From an uncultured Clostridia bacterium (GTDB lineage: Bacteria > Bacillota > Clostridia > TANB77 > CAG-508), in the NCBI GenBank assembly GCA_934119935.1, contig CAKOSX010000003.1, forward strand, positions 186,001 to 250,000: 64,000 nt of DNA, in the 5' to 3' direction. How positions within the stretch are numbered: position 1 is the first letter of the stretch; every line of letters starts with the position of its first letter. A program made the translations under genes and the position numbers. A model generated the notes under the pieces. It worked only from the letters and a program-made list of their open reading frames with translations, was not told where the DNA came from and searched no databases. Of the stretch, positions 53,668 through 63,274 are shown piece by piece.

Positions 53668-55185
53668 ATGGGAAGAGGAAAAAGATATAATGGATCAGAA
53701 CATAAGCTAAATATGAAAAAAGTAGTGGCTGTAATAATAGCCATTTTAGTAATAATAATGTTTATAATAATTTTAACGAAACTTGCACAGCCAAAAGCAG
53801 AAACAACAGAAAAAAAAGTTTCAATGGCATACTATACTGCATTCAGCAACAATAAATGGGGAATAATAGATTCTTCTGGAAATACGGTAATAGCTCCAAT
53901 CTATGATGAAATGATAATTGTACCTAACAAAGAAAAAGCAGTTTTTATAGTAACATATGATGTTGACTATACAAACAATACCTATAAAACAAAGGCTGTT
54001 AACGAAAAAAATGAGCAATTGTTTAGTTCGTATGATCAAGTTGAAGTAATACAAAACTATGATAAACAAAACAATATCTGGTATGAAAAAAGTTGTCTAA
54101 AAGTAAAGAAAAACAACAAATACGGATTAACAGATTTATCTGGTAAAGTATTATTAGAGTGTAATTATGATAGCATAGAGCCAATTATTGGTGTTAACAG
54201 CAGCCTAGTTACAACAAAAGATGGAAAGAAAGGCTTAGTTAGCACAACTGGTTCAATTATAATAGAGAATGAATATGCAGACATAAAAGCTTTAACAGGT
54301 GAATATGAGAATGGTTATATAGTAAAAAATTCAGAAGGAAAAATTGGAGTAATTGGTACAAACAAAAAAATATTATTACCAATAGAATATGATGATATAA
54401 AAAATGTATATGCAGAAGATACATATGTGGCAAAAGAGAATGGATCTTGGAAAATAATTAATGTAAAAGATAGCACATCAAATAGCATGAATTACGATGA
54501 TGTAAAATCTATGAATAGCAATTACATGGTAGTTGAAAAAGACGGTAAATACGGACTTGCTACAATATCTGGAGAAGAAAAATTAGAGCCACAATACGAT
54601 GATTTAAAGAATATATATCAAAATTACTATATTGCAAAAAAAGATGGCATGGCTGGAGTAATTGATGAAAATAATGCAAAAAAAATCGACTTTAATTATA
54701 AGAGCTTAGTATACGTTAAAGATGCCAATATTATAGAAGGCGAATCAGATAAAGTTGAAACAGATTTATTTGATAAAAACTTCAGTTTGAAACTATCTGG
54801 AATAGTATCAGAAATAAATGCCGAAAAAGGTTACATGAAGGTAAGAATTAATTCTGAATATAAATATTATAACTTAAAATTTGAAGAGAAAAAGAACACA
54901 GAAATATTAACAAATAATACATTATTCTTGTCTAAAAAAGACGGAAAATATGGCTATGTAAATAAAAACAATGTAGTAGTTGTAAATTACATTTATGAAG
55001 ATGCAACAGAACAAAACGAATCAGGATACATAGCAGTTAAAAAAGACGGGAAATGGGGAACATTAAATTCAAAAGGAGAAACAGTGGTAGAACCATCACT
55101 TGCATTAAGCAACAACCCAGTAATAGATTTTATAGGACAATGGCACCTTGCAGAAGATGCTAACGCAAATTATTATACAAAATAG
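53668..55185 (+). CDS. WG-repeat membrane-anchored protein
   Basis: 505 residues from the ATG behind GAGAGG. N-terminal membrane helix (about 18-37), then eight or so WG/YG repeats of the form (W/Y)GxxDxxGxxxxxxxYDxx (NNKWGIIDSSGNTVIAPIYDEM, NKYGLTDLSGKVLLECNYDSI, and so on). WG-repeat proteins have beta-propeller-like extracytoplasmic domains of unknown function. 21 nt precede the next gene. Confidence 0.85.
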   Translation: MGRGKRYNGSEHKLNMKKVVAVIIAILVIIMFIIILTKLAQPKAETTEKKVSMAYYTAFSNNKWGIIDSSGNTVIAPIYDEMIIVPNKEKAVFIVTYDVDYTNNTYKTKAVNEKNEQLFSSYDQVEVIQNYDKQNNIWYEKSCLKVKKNNKYGLTDLSGKVLLECNYDSIEPIIGVNSSLVTTKDGKKGLVSTTGSIIIENEYADIKALTGEYENGYIVKNSEGKIGVIGTNKKILLPIEYDDIKNVYAEDTYVAKENGSWKIINVKDSTSNSMNYDDVKSMNSNYMVVEKDGKYGLATISGEEKLEPQYDDLKNIYQNYYIAKKDGMAGVIDENNAKKIDFNYKSLVYVKDANIIEGESDKVETDLFDKNFSLKLSGIVSEINAEKGYMKVRINSEYKYYNLKFEEKKNTEILTNNTLFLSKKDGKYGYVNKNNVVVVNYIYEDATEQNESGYIAVKKDGKWGTLNSKGETVVEPSLALSNNPVIDFIGQWHLAEDANANYYTK

Positions 55186-55206
55186 AAACTAAAGGAGAAA
55201 AGTAAA

Positions 55207-56442
55207 ATGGAACTAAAGACTAAGTACCAATATACGTATTTTATATATCCATATATAATAAAGCAAAATGAATATAACAAGTACTTAAAAAAATTACTAA
55301 ATAATCCAAACTTTGCTATGAAAATATTTGATAAAGAAAAGGATGAGGATTTATATTCTTATTTCTTGCCAAAAGTAAGAGATACAATGTTTTGGACGAT
55401 GAACTATGACAAAAACAATTTTATGAAATTGGATGAGATAAGTAAAGACATGAGATCAACTCTAATTTCGCAATATCCATGCACAATGTTTGAATATTTC
55501 CTAAATGAAAATATTCAAGGCAAAGCAGGAAAAAGAGATGGAATATTTTTTGATATAACAAACATAGAACTTGTTTGCTTCGAACCAGGAATTTGTTTTT
55601 TACTTATGAAAACAGTGCTAGAAGATAACCATAGTCTGTCTGATTTGTGTAATTTTAATTATAAGTTTAGAGATATAAAATCTACAGCGTATGAATACAG
55701 AGGATATGAAAACATAAAAATTCAAACTGATAGATTTAATAATATTAGGGAAATTACAGATTTAATAAAAGAGATAACAGGAAATAGTACTGAGGCAACA
55801 AAATTAAATATTGATACAGACAGATTTATAACGTATTCATATGCTTGCATTGGACAAGAAGATTGGAACATTGCAAATAGCGAATTGTTAGAAAAAGAAT
55901 TTTATAAATTTGCTAATGTGGAAAAAGCAGATTATAAAGTAGATAGTAGTGAAAAAAATTCGGTAAATAAAATGAGTATAATCGAAAAATCAAAAAATGA
56001 ATTCTATGGATGCAGCAATGTTGGAACCGTATTATTAACGTCAGATGTAAGTTCTGAGAACTATACGAAGAGGCAAAGAGAATTTGAGAGGCAGTATTTA
56101 TATCAATATATATTTAACTTATATAAAAAAATAAGTTTGAAAAAATTGAATTATGATTTGCAAAAGAAAAATATGTTAAATCAATTCAAAGAGGAGTTCG
56201 AAAAATTCATACAAGCAGCAGGAATAGAAGAAATAACAAATGATAATATAGGAAGTCAATTAGAAAGTGAATGGACAAGAGTATTAAAAATTAATATTAT
56301 ATATTCACAATTAAAAGGGAAATATGACATGCTGTATAAAAATTCGAATATAGAAAAAACAGCAAATACTAATAAAATTATTGTAGTTATACTCATATTG
56401 CTTGTAATTATGAATTTAATTAGCATAATAAAAATATTCTAA
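55207..56442 (+). CDS. Tail-anchored protein of unknown function
   Basis: 411 residues, mostly soluble with a single C-terminal membrane helix (about 388-407, IIVVILILLVIMNLISII). The N-terminus is aromatic-rich (KYQYTYFIYPYIIKQNEYNKYLKKLL) and there is a helical region before the anchor. The order (long helices then a terminal membrane segment) recalls CorA-like proteins but the GMN motif is missing. Operon with the WG-repeat gene upstream and acpS downstream. Confidence 0.65.
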   Translation: MELKTKYQYTYFIYPYIIKQNEYNKYLKKLLNNPNFAMKIFDKEKDEDLYSYFLPKVRDTMFWTMNYDKNNFMKLDEISKDMRSTLISQYPCTMFEYFLNENIQGKAGKRDGIFFDITNIELVCFEPGICFLLMKTVLEDNHSLSDLCNFNYKFRDIKSTAYEYRGYENIKIQTDRFNNIREITDLIKEITGNSTEATKLNIDTDRFITYSYACIGQEDWNIANSELLEKEFYKFANVEKADYKVDSSEKNSVNKMSIIEKSKNEFYGCSNVGTVLLTSDVSSENYTKRQREFERQYLYQYIFNLYKKISLKKLNYDLQKKNMLNQFKEEFEKFIQAAGIEEITNDNIGSQLESEWTRVLKINIIYSQLKGKYDMLYKNSNIEKTANTNKIIVVILILLVIMNLISIIKIF

Positions 56443-56455
56443 AAGAGGTAAAACT

Positions 56456-56851
56456 ATGCAGATAAAATCGGGAATTGATATAATTGAAGTAAGCAGAATA
56501 CAAGAATCTGTAGATGACTTAGGAGAAAAGTTTGTAAAGAAGATTTTCACAGAGCAAGAAATAAAATACTGTGAAAGTAAAAACAAGAACAAATATCAAC
56601 ACTATGCGGCTAGATTTGCTGTAAAAGAAGCAGTATTTAAAGCAATTTCTACATTGTTGACAGATAAATATTCAATATCTTGGAAAAACATAGAAACATT
56701 AAATGACAAAAATGGAAAACCAGTTGTTAAACTTGTCTCGTTAACTAAAGAAGTAGAAAAAGAGCTTGACAAAATAACAAGCATAGATGTAAGCATATCT
56801 CATATAAAAGAATATGCCGTGGCAACAGTAAATGCAATTGTTGAAAGATGA
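56456..56851 (+). CDS. acpS: Holo-[acyl-carrier-protein] synthase
   Basis: 131 residues. GIDIIEVSRIQESV with the metal Asp, FTEQEIKYC, HYAARFAVKEAVFKAI and DVSISHIKEYAVATVNA are the AcpS motifs. Transfers phosphopantetheine from CoA to ACP. Confidence 0.95.
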   Translation: MQIKSGIDIIEVSRIQESVDDLGEKFVKKIFTEQEIKYCESKNKNKYQHYAARFAVKEAVFKAISTLLTDKYSISWKNIETLNDKNGKPVVKLVSLTKEVEKELDKITSIDVSISHIKEYAVATVNAIVER

Positions 56852-56863
56852 GGTTTTAATAAA

Positions 56864-57664
56864 ATGGAATTATTCGATTCACATGCTCATTATGATGATG
56901 AAAAGTTTGAGAATGATAGATATGAAGTTATAGAAAAAATATACGAGTCTGGAGTTACCAAATTTATGAGTGCCGGCTACAATCTTGAATCTTCAAAAAG
57001 AGGAATAGAACTAGCAAATAAATTTGAGTACATATATACAACGTCAGGAATATCGCCCAATGATGTAAAAGAAGATATTGAACAGACGAGAACGGAAATA
57101 TGTGAATTAAAAAACATAATAATAAATTATAAAAAAGAAAATAGACAAATTGATAAAATAGTAGGAATAGGCGAAATAGGATTAGATTACTATTGGAACA
57201 AAGAAAATAAGGATGTACAACAATTTGCCTTTATAGAGCAAATAAAATTAGCAAACGAATTGAAACTACCAATTGCAATACATACAAGAGAAGCTGTTAT
57301 GGATACTATAAACATATTAAAAGAGAATCCTGTTATGAAGAAGGGAGTTTTTCATTGTTGTCCCTTTAATAGAGAACTTGTAAAAGAAGCGCTGAAACTT
57401 GGATTCTATATATCTGTTGCTGGGCCAGTAACCTTTAAAAACTCGAAAAATGCAAACGAGATAATAAATATGATACCAATAGATAGAATACTAATTGAAA
57501 CAGATAGCCCATATTTAGCTCCCGAACCTGTAAGAGGAACAAGAAATGATTCGAGAAATGTGAAGTATATAGCTGAAAGAATCGCAGAATTCAGGCAAAT
57601 TCCGGCAGAAGAAGTAGCAAAGCAAACATATAATAATGCAAAAAAACTTTATGAAATAAAATAA
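56864..57664 (+). CDS. TatD family metal-dependent hydrolase/DNase
   Basis: 266 residues. DSHAHYDDEKF (metal His pair), GIGEIGLDYYW, IHTREA, VFHCC and LIETDSPYLAPEPVRGTRND make the complete TatD metal site. TatD enzymes are 3'-5' exonucleases or D-Tyr-tRNA-type hydrolases. 12 nt after acpS. Confidence 0.92.
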   Translation: MELFDSHAHYDDEKFENDRYEVIEKIYESGVTKFMSAGYNLESSKRGIELANKFEYIYTTSGISPNDVKEDIEQTRTEICELKNIIINYKKENRQIDKIVGIGEIGLDYYWNKENKDVQQFAFIEQIKLANELKLPIAIHTREAVMDTINILKENPVMKKGVFHCCPFNRELVKEALKLGFYISVAGPVTFKNSKNANEIINMIPIDRILIETDSPYLAPEPVRGTRNDSRNVKYIAERIAEFRQIPAEEVAKQTYNNAKKLYEIK

Positions 57665-57781
57665 TAAAAATTATGCATATTTTAAAAAAGTGAGTCATAT
57701 TATATATTAGGACAAATTGTTAAAATATGGCAAAAGAATATTTCTTTGTGGCCGTAAGGAATAAGCAAAACTGATGTAAAT

Positions 57782-57810
57782 TTGACACAAAAAGGAAAAA
57801 ATGTTATAAT
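57782..57810 (+). promoter_or_regulatory. SigA promoter of the G5/SleB hydrolase gene
   Basis: TTGACA (57782-57787), 17-bp spacer, TATAAT (57805-57810), full consensus. Confidence 0.88.
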
Positions 57811-57845
57811 AAGGATGTTGTTTCAAAAGGAGGAACGAAAAATAT

Positions 57846-58853
57846 ATGGAGAAAGCTAAAAAAGCAAAACTCCCAATTAGAAAAATAATTGGTATTTGCT
57901 TAATACTATTATTCGTAATGGGCGTTGGAGTTATGGCATCAAATGCAAAACTAAATAACGTAAAAATAATTCTTTCAAATGGATATATAATGAATGTAAC
58001 AACATCAAAAACAAAGGTATCTGAAATATTAGATGAGAATCATATAATATTATTACCAGAAGAAAGCGTTATACCAAACACTGAAAGTGAATTATCGGAT
58101 AATAAAACAATTAAAATATCTAAAGATGAACAACAAACTGTTGAAGTAGCAGAAACATCAGAGGAATCAAGTAATGTTACAGTAGATTCATTACTAAAAT
58201 CATATGATTCAATTGTAGAAAAAATAGAAGTGGTACAAGAAGAAATACCATTTGAAACAGTTACAAAGGATGTTTCAGATAATGACTCTAATAAAAGAGA
58301 AACAGTAGTGCAAGAAGGAAAAAACGGAATAAGAGAAGTAACATACAAAGTTAAATATCAAAATGACGTTGAAATTGAAAGAACAGAAATTTCTTCAAAT
58401 GTTATAGAAGAACCTGTTGATAAAATTATTGAAGTTAGAAAAAAGATTACAAACAGAAGTACAAGAAGCGTTTCAGCAACTTACAATAATGGTGTGTGGT
58501 CATATTCTAGTGAAGAATTCGATTTATTATGCGCAATAACTGCACAAGAATGTAGTTCAAGTTATGAGGGTGCTTTAGCTGTTATAACAACTGCATGTAA
58601 CAGAGCAGAAAGCTCAAGATGGGCAAAGAATGGTTCAGATCCATTAAGCCAATATAAGGCTCCAGGGCAATTCTGTTATTCAATAGATAGTTATTGGAAA
58701 AGAAGATTAAACGGCAATTATTCATCTGTAGTTGCAAAAGCAGTTTCAGATGCACTAAACGGAAAAAGAAATCACAATTACTTATCATTTAGATCAGCGG
58801 GATCGGCTTCAGGCGAGTACATTGGCGGAAATGTATACTTTAATGCAAAATAA
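57846..58853 (+). CDS. Secreted cell wall hydrolase with DUF348, G5 and SleB-type domains
   Basis: 335 residues behind AGGAGG. Membrane helix/signal (about 14-32), DUF348 ubiquitin-like domain (about 38-98), G5 domain (about 133-198, EEIPFETVTKD.. to EEPVDKIIEVRKK), then a SleB-type hydrolase (about 215-335): LCAITAQECSSSYEGALAVITTACNRA and GGNVYFNAK. DUF348-G5 organisation is like YabE/resuscitation-type factors, with the catalytic part swapped. A consensus vegetative promoter suggests growth-phase use, unlike the sleB at 1428. Confidence 0.85.
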   Translation: MEKAKKAKLPIRKIIGICLILLFVMGVGVMASNAKLNNVKIILSNGYIMNVTTSKTKVSEILDENHIILLPEESVIPNTESELSDNKTIKISKDEQQTVEVAETSEESSNVTVDSLLKSYDSIVEKIEVVQEEIPFETVTKDVSDNDSNKRETVVQEGKNGIREVTYKVKYQNDVEIERTEISSNVIEEPVDKIIEVRKKITNRSTRSVSATYNNGVWSYSSEEFDLLCAITAQECSSSYEGALAVITTACNRAESSRWAKNGSDPLSQYKAPGQFCYSIDSYWKRRLNGNYSSVVAKAVSDALNGKRNHNYLSFRSAGSASGEYIGGNVYFNAK

Positions 58854-58860
58854 TTAATAG

Positions 58861-58897
58861 TTGCGCTTAGAATGAGGAAAGCTTATTTTAAGCGCAA
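58861..58897 (+). terminator. Hairpin after the G5/SleB gene
   Basis: TTGCGCTTA / TAAGCGCAA stem with a weak T-rich tail. Confidence 0.7.
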
Positions 58898-58967
58898 TTA
58901 TTGTGCTTAGCTTGCTATTTCCCTGTGCATATAGTACAATGTAGATAGTACTTAAGGAGGATAGGAC

Positions 58968-59723
58968 ATGAAATTAATATCTTGGAACGTAAATGGACTA
59001 AGAGCCGCTATGAATAAAGGATTTAATGACTTTTTTGAGAGCATAGATGCAGATATATTTTGTATTCAAGAAACAAAATTACAAGAAGGACAAATTGATT
59101 ATAAGCCAGATGGATATTTTGTATACTGGAATAGTGCTGTGAAAAAAGGCTATTCTGGTACGGCTGTATTCTCTAAAATAAAACCTCAAAATATCACTTA
59201 TGGAATCAACATAGAAGAGTATGACCAAGAAGGACGAGTTATAACATTAGAACTCGAAAAATTTTATCTTGTAAACTGTTATACTCCAAATTCACAAAGG
59301 GAACTCACAAGATTAGAATATAGAATGAAATGGGAAAATGATTTTAGAAAATATTTAAAAGAGTTAAACACAAAAAAACCAGTGATTTTATGTGGGGATT
59401 TGAACGTTGCTCATAACGAAATAGATCTAAAAAATCCAACATCAAACAGACACAATGCAGGCTTTACAGATGAAGAAAGAGGGCAGATGACGAATCTTTT
59501 AAATGCAGGTTTTGTGGATTCATTTAGATATTTGTATCCAGATAAGGCAGGAATTTATTCATGGTGGTCATACATGTTCCACGCCAGAGAAAACAATGCT
59601 GGCTGGAGAATCGATTACTTTATCACATCAGATTCGATAAAAGAGAAAATACAAGACAGTAAAATACATACAGAAGTATTTGGAAGCGACCATTGTCCAG
59701 TTGAACTAGATATAGAACTATAA
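58968..59723 (+). CDS. xth: Exodeoxyribonuclease III
   Basis: 251 residues. SWNVNGLRA, CIQETKLQ (metal Glu), GDLNVAHNEIDLKNP, DSFRYLYPDKAGIYSWWSY, WRIDYFI and GSDHCPVEL complete the AP-endonuclease/ExoIII active site. Repairs abasic sites and 3' blocked ends. Confidence 0.95.
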   Translation: MKLISWNVNGLRAAMNKGFNDFFESIDADIFCIQETKLQEGQIDYKPDGYFVYWNSAVKKGYSGTAVFSKIKPQNITYGINIEEYDQEGRVITLELEKFYLVNCYTPNSQRELTRLEYRMKWENDFRKYLKELNTKKPVILCGDLNVAHNEIDLKNPTSNRHNAGFTDEERGQMTNLLNAGFVDSFRYLYPDKAGIYSWWSYMFHARENNAGWRIDYFITSDSIKEKIQDSKIHTEVFGSDHCPVELDIEL

Positions 59724-59771
59724 TAAAAATTAAGAAGGGAGACATCAGTCTTAAAGATTGATTGTAACAAT

Positions 59772-60902
59772 ATGAAGAAAGAAAAAAACGATATAAAGCT
59801 ATGGCTATTCTGGTTTTCGCTTGCAGTAGCAATAATAGTAGCATATAACATACTAGGAAATTTAGCAGGAGTTGCTCAAATAATAGGAAGCATACTTGGA
59901 GCAATAATGCCATTCTGTGTAGGATTATTAATAGCATACATATTATACATGCCATGCAGAAGCATAGAAACATTGTTTAAAAAATCAAAGAAAAAAAGCT
60001 TCGTAAACAAACATGCAAGAGGATTAAGTATACTAACAACATACATAATTGCACTTATAGTAATTGTAATAATTTTAAATGTAATAATTCCAATTGTAGT
60101 ACAAAGTTTATCAGATCTATTTACGAATCTACCGGGCTATTACAATAGTGTTACGGAAAAAATAAATGAACTTCCAGAAGATAATATTTTAAGAAGTGAA
60201 AAAGCCACCGAAATAATAGACAACATAAAAAATATAAACTTTACAGCATTGTTCAATATGGAAAGAATTCAGCAATATATTAAGAGCTTCATAAGTGCAA
60301 TGGAGACAATACTAGATGCATTCATTGCTGTAATAGTTTCTGTATACATATTAGCACAGAGAAACGCAATAATAAAATTCTTATCAAAATTTACAAGGGC
60401 AGTTGCCACAGAAAATGCATATGAAAAAATAAAAAAATATTTCATAAAATCAAACGATGTATTCTTCAAATTCCTAACAAGCCAAGTGCTAGATGCAATA
60501 TTAGTAGGAGTATTAGTATCGGTTGCATTATCAATACTACAAGTAAAATATGCAGTACTATTAGGCTTTATGATAGGACTATTTAACCTGATACCATACT
60601 TTGGAGCGATAGTAGCAGTAGTAATTGCAATATTAATTACAGTATTAACAGGCGGAATTGGAAAAGCCTTACTAATGACGGTAGTGGTAGTAATTTTGCA
60701 GCAAATAGATGCAAACATAATAAACCCTAAAATAGTAGGCGACTCACTAGAAATTAGTCAATTGCTCGTAATATTTGCAGTAACATTAGGAGGAGCATAC
60801 TTTGGAGTAATTGGAATGTTCTTAGCAGTACCAGTAGCAACAGTAATAAAATTAATAATAGAAGACTATATAGAAGAAAGAGAAAAAAGCAAGGAAATAT
60901 AA
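59772..60902 (+). CDS. AI-2E family transporter (YtvI/PerM-like)
   Basis: 376 residues, about eight membrane helices. Family signatures: LYMPCRSIETLFKK, VYILAQRNAIIKFLSKF, AILVGVLVSVALSILQVKYAVLLGFMIGLFNLIPYFGAIVA, INPKIVGDSLEISQLLVIFAVTLGG. Members export autoinducer-2 or act as Na+/H+ antiporters; substrate unknown. Confidence 0.88.
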   Translation: MKKEKNDIKLWLFWFSLAVAIIVAYNILGNLAGVAQIIGSILGAIMPFCVGLLIAYILYMPCRSIETLFKKSKKKSFVNKHARGLSILTTYIIALIVIVIILNVIIPIVVQSLSDLFTNLPGYYNSVTEKINELPEDNILRSEKATEIIDNIKNINFTALFNMERIQQYIKSFISAMETILDAFIAVIVSVYILAQRNAIIKFLSKFTRAVATENAYEKIKKYFIKSNDVFFKFLTSQVLDAILVGVLVSVALSILQVKYAVLLGFMIGLFNLIPYFGAIVAVVIAILITVLTGGIGKALLMTVVVVILQQIDANIINPKIVGDSLEISQLLVIFAVTLGGAYFGVIGMFLAVPVATVIKLIIEDYIEEREKSKEI

Positions 60903-60911
60903 AATAAAAGA

Positions 60912-60939
60912 ATATGTGCATTTTTGCACATATTTTTTT
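60912..60939 (+). terminator. Rho-independent terminator
   Basis: ATATGTGCA / TGCACATAT stem with T run after the AI-2E gene. Confidence 0.9.
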
Positions 60940-61006
60940 GCTTTATACATTGCGTATTATCACCCAATATGTTACAATATGATAAAAACAAAGGAGTGAG
61001 CTTTTA

Positions 61007-61333
61007 TTGCAGATTGTTAAAACAAAGACATACATAAAAGACTTACAAAAGAAAATAAAAAATAAACACAAGAAAAAAGAAGAAGAGACGATTGAAGCAA
61101 TAGAAGAACTAATTATACAAAGCAATAATATGAAAGAATTAATGATAAATCCTTTGTCAAGAGTATATAATATTGAGAAGAAAGAGGGAAATTTAAAAGA
61201 AATATATACTGCAAATATAAATGCCAAAATAAGGATGTATATAAAACCTATAGGGGGATATCCATATAAGTTAGAAGAAATTATTGAAGTGGAATTAAGA
61301 GAGATCGATGAAAAACATTATGGTGAAGGTTAG
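61007..61333 (+). CDS. RelE/HigB-like toxin of a type II TA pair
   Basis: 108 residues from a TTG behind AAAGGAG. KTKTYIKDLQKKI.., ELMINPLSRVYNIEKKEGNLKEIYTANINAKIRMYIKP and IEVELREIDEKHYGEG follow the HigB/RelE fold of ribosome-dependent mRNA interferases. It is 11 nt before an XRE gene, the HigB-HigA order. Confidence 0.8.
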   Translation: MQIVKTKTYIKDLQKKIKNKHKKKEEETIEAIEELIIQSNNMKELMINPLSRVYNIEKKEGNLKEIYTANINAKIRMYIKPIGGYPYKLEEIIEVELREIDEKHYGEG

Positions 61334-61344
61334 GTGAGGTTAAG

Positions 61345-62367
61345 ATGATTTATTTTGGAAAATATTTAAAAGATTACTTAGAATATAGCAATATATCGCA
61401 AACAGAATTTGCAATGAGAATGGGAATTACACAAAAACATATGAACGAAATATTAAATGGGAAAACAAATATAACTTTAGAAATGGCAGCAAATATAGAG
61501 AGATTGACTGGAATAAAATCAAGTTTTATTATAAGTGTAGAAAATTCACGCATACTCAAAGAAAATATTCTAAAAGAATATGGTAACTTACAAAATATTA
61601 AAGAAGAAATAATAAAAAAATATTATATTAATGAACTTAAAAAAAGACAATGGATAAAATTTAAGGACGAGACAGACGAATTACAAATATGTATAGACTT
61701 ATTGGATTTTTTAAAGATAAAAGATTTTGAAGTGGTACCAAAATTGGAAGAACAAGTATTATTTAAAAAATCAGGAAATGATTTTAATAAGATTGCATTA
61801 TGGATTGCCCGTTGTGATGAAATAATAAAAGAGCAAGATGTAAGTGAATACAATAGCTATAATCTAATGTTTTTAATAAAAGATTTAAAAGAATTAGCAT
61901 ATAAAGAAGGATTTGAATTAGAGGAAATAAAAGAATTATTAAATAAATATGGAATATATTTCGTGCGTGAAAAGGCTCTTCCAGGAACAAAAATAAGAGG
62001 GTGCTTTAAAGTTAAAGGAAAACAACCAGCGGTGTATGTTACGGATAACTATGCGGGAAAGGATTCATTTTTCTTTGAACTATTCCATGAATTAGGGCAT
62101 TGTAAATCAGATTATAATGAGGGAAAAAACAAAATTATTATAGATGGAAATGAGAAAAAAGAAGAGAAAGCAGATAAATTTGCATTAGAAGTAATGATTC
62201 CGGAAAATATTTGGAATGAAATTATTAATGGAAAGATAGAGAAAAATAAATTAGAAAAAATATCTCAAACAGAAAAAATACCAATGAGTTTTATAGTTGG
62301 AAGATTGGCTAAGAAAGAATTGATTACTTATAGAAGTCATTTGTACCAAGATAACTACCAAAAATAA
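61345..62367 (+). CDS. XRE antitoxin fused to ImmA/IrrE metallopeptidase (HigA-like)
   Basis: 340 residues. N-terminal HTH (about 8-60): YLEYSNISQTEFAMRMGITQKHMNEILNGKTNITLEMAANIERLTGI, as in HigA. C-terminal ImmA/IrrE zinc peptidase with HELGH (about 248-252) and EEKADKFALEVMIP supplying the third ligand. Such fusions can be antitoxins whose own protease domain or a signal relieves repression. Stop of the toxin and this start are 11 nt apart. Confidence 0.88.
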   Translation: MIYFGKYLKDYLEYSNISQTEFAMRMGITQKHMNEILNGKTNITLEMAANIERLTGIKSSFIISVENSRILKENILKEYGNLQNIKEEIIKKYYINELKKRQWIKFKDETDELQICIDLLDFLKIKDFEVVPKLEEQVLFKKSGNDFNKIALWIARCDEIIKEQDVSEYNSYNLMFLIKDLKELAYKEGFELEEIKELLNKYGIYFVREKALPGTKIRGCFKVKGKQPAVYVTDNYAGKDSFFFELFHELGHCKSDYNEGKNKIIIDGNEKKEEKADKFALEVMIPENIWNEIINGKIEKNKLEKISQTEKIPMSFIVGRLAKKELITYRSHLYQDNYQK

Positions 62368-62406
62368 AATTTCTGCTACATTTGACCAAAAAAACGTCAA
62401 CTCCTA

Positions 62407-62436
62407 TTGACAAAAATGAAGCAAGTAGTTTATAAT
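62407..62436 (+). promoter_or_regulatory. SigA promoter of rpsU
   Basis: TTGACA (62407-62412), 18-bp spacer, TATAAT (62431-62436), giving a leader of about 85 nt. Confidence 0.8.
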
Positions 62437-62527
62437 AATAGGCATGTAAAGATTTATGTGCTAAGAAAATTAGAACATATAAAATCCCATACGAATGCTA
62501 CAGCGCACCGGAAGGAGGGGAATATCA

Positions 62528-62698
62528 ATGTCAGAAGTTAAAGTAAATAATGGAAATATAGAAGATGCCTTAAAAAGATTTAAGAGACAATGTGCCAGAA
62601 ATGGAGTATTACAAGAGGTACGCAAAAGAGAACATTATGAAAAACCTAGTGTAAAGAGAAAGAAAAAGTCAGAGGCAGCTAGAAAAAGAAAATTTTAA
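62528..62698 (+). CDS. rpsU: Small ribosomal subunit protein S21
   Basis: 56 residues from the ATG behind GGAGGGG; an in-frame upstream ATG has no site. SEVKVNNGNIEDALKRFKRQCARNGVLQEVRKREHYEKPSVKRKKKSEAARKR is textbook bS21. Often paired with yqeY, as here. Confidence 0.96.
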   Translation: MSEVKVNNGNIEDALKRFKRQCARNGVLQEVRKREHYEKPSVKRKKKSEAARKRKF

Positions 62699-62714
62699 TT
62701 ATTAATAAGAGAAA

Positions 62715-62757
62715 AGAGGCGTTTTCAAAATATATGTAATATTTTGGAAGCGCTTTT
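62715..62757 (+). terminator. Hairpin between rpsU and yqeY
   Basis: AGGCGTTTTCAAAATAT and ATATTTTGGAAGCGCTTTT form a long stem with a T-rich end. Confidence 0.75.
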
Positions 62758-62796
62758 GTATTTAAAATTAAATAAAATATAAAGGAGTTGGATAAA

Positions 62797-63237
62797 ATGT
62801 TAAAAGAAAAATTATTAGAAGATTTAAAAGATGCTATGAAAACAAAAAATGTAAACAAGAAGAACGCAGTTCAAATGGTTAGAACAGCAATATTACAAAT
62901 TGAAAAAGACAAGGGAATAGAAGTTAGTGACGAGCAAATATTAGGAATTGTTGCTAAAGAAGTAAAAACAAGAAAAGATGCAATTGCAGAATACGAGCAA
63001 GCAAATAGAGAAGATTTAATAGAAAAGGCAAATGAAGAAATAAAGGCTCTAGAAGAATATTTACCAAAACAATTAACTGACGAAGAATTAGTTGCAGAAG
63101 TTAAGAAGGTAATAGAGAAATTAAACGCAACATCTATGAAAGACATGGGACCTGTAATGAAAGAAGCAAAGGCTACAATAGGTGCTCAAGCTGATGGAAA
63201 AAGAATAAACGAAGTTGTAAAGAGTTTATTAGCATAG
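62797..63237 (+). CDS. yqeY: GatB/YqeY domain-containing protein
   Basis: 146 residues from the ATG at 62797; AAAGGAG lies upstream. LLEDLKDAMKTKN, VRTAILQIEKDKG, EYEQANREDLIEKANEEIKALEEYLPKQLTDEEL, ATSMKDMGPVMKEAKATIGAQADGKRINEVVKSLL match YqeY, a helical protein related to the tail of GatB. Conserved next to rpsU; role unclear. Confidence 0.93.
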   Translation: MLKEKLLEDLKDAMKTKNVNKKNAVQMVRTAILQIEKDKGIEVSDEQILGIVAKEVKTRKDAIAEYEQANREDLIEKANEEIKALEEYLPKQLTDEELVAEVKKVIEKLNATSMKDMGPVMKEAKATIGAQADGKRINEVVKSLLA

Positions 63238-63274
63238 GCTTTTAGTAAAATGAATATGGAAAGGAATTTATAAT

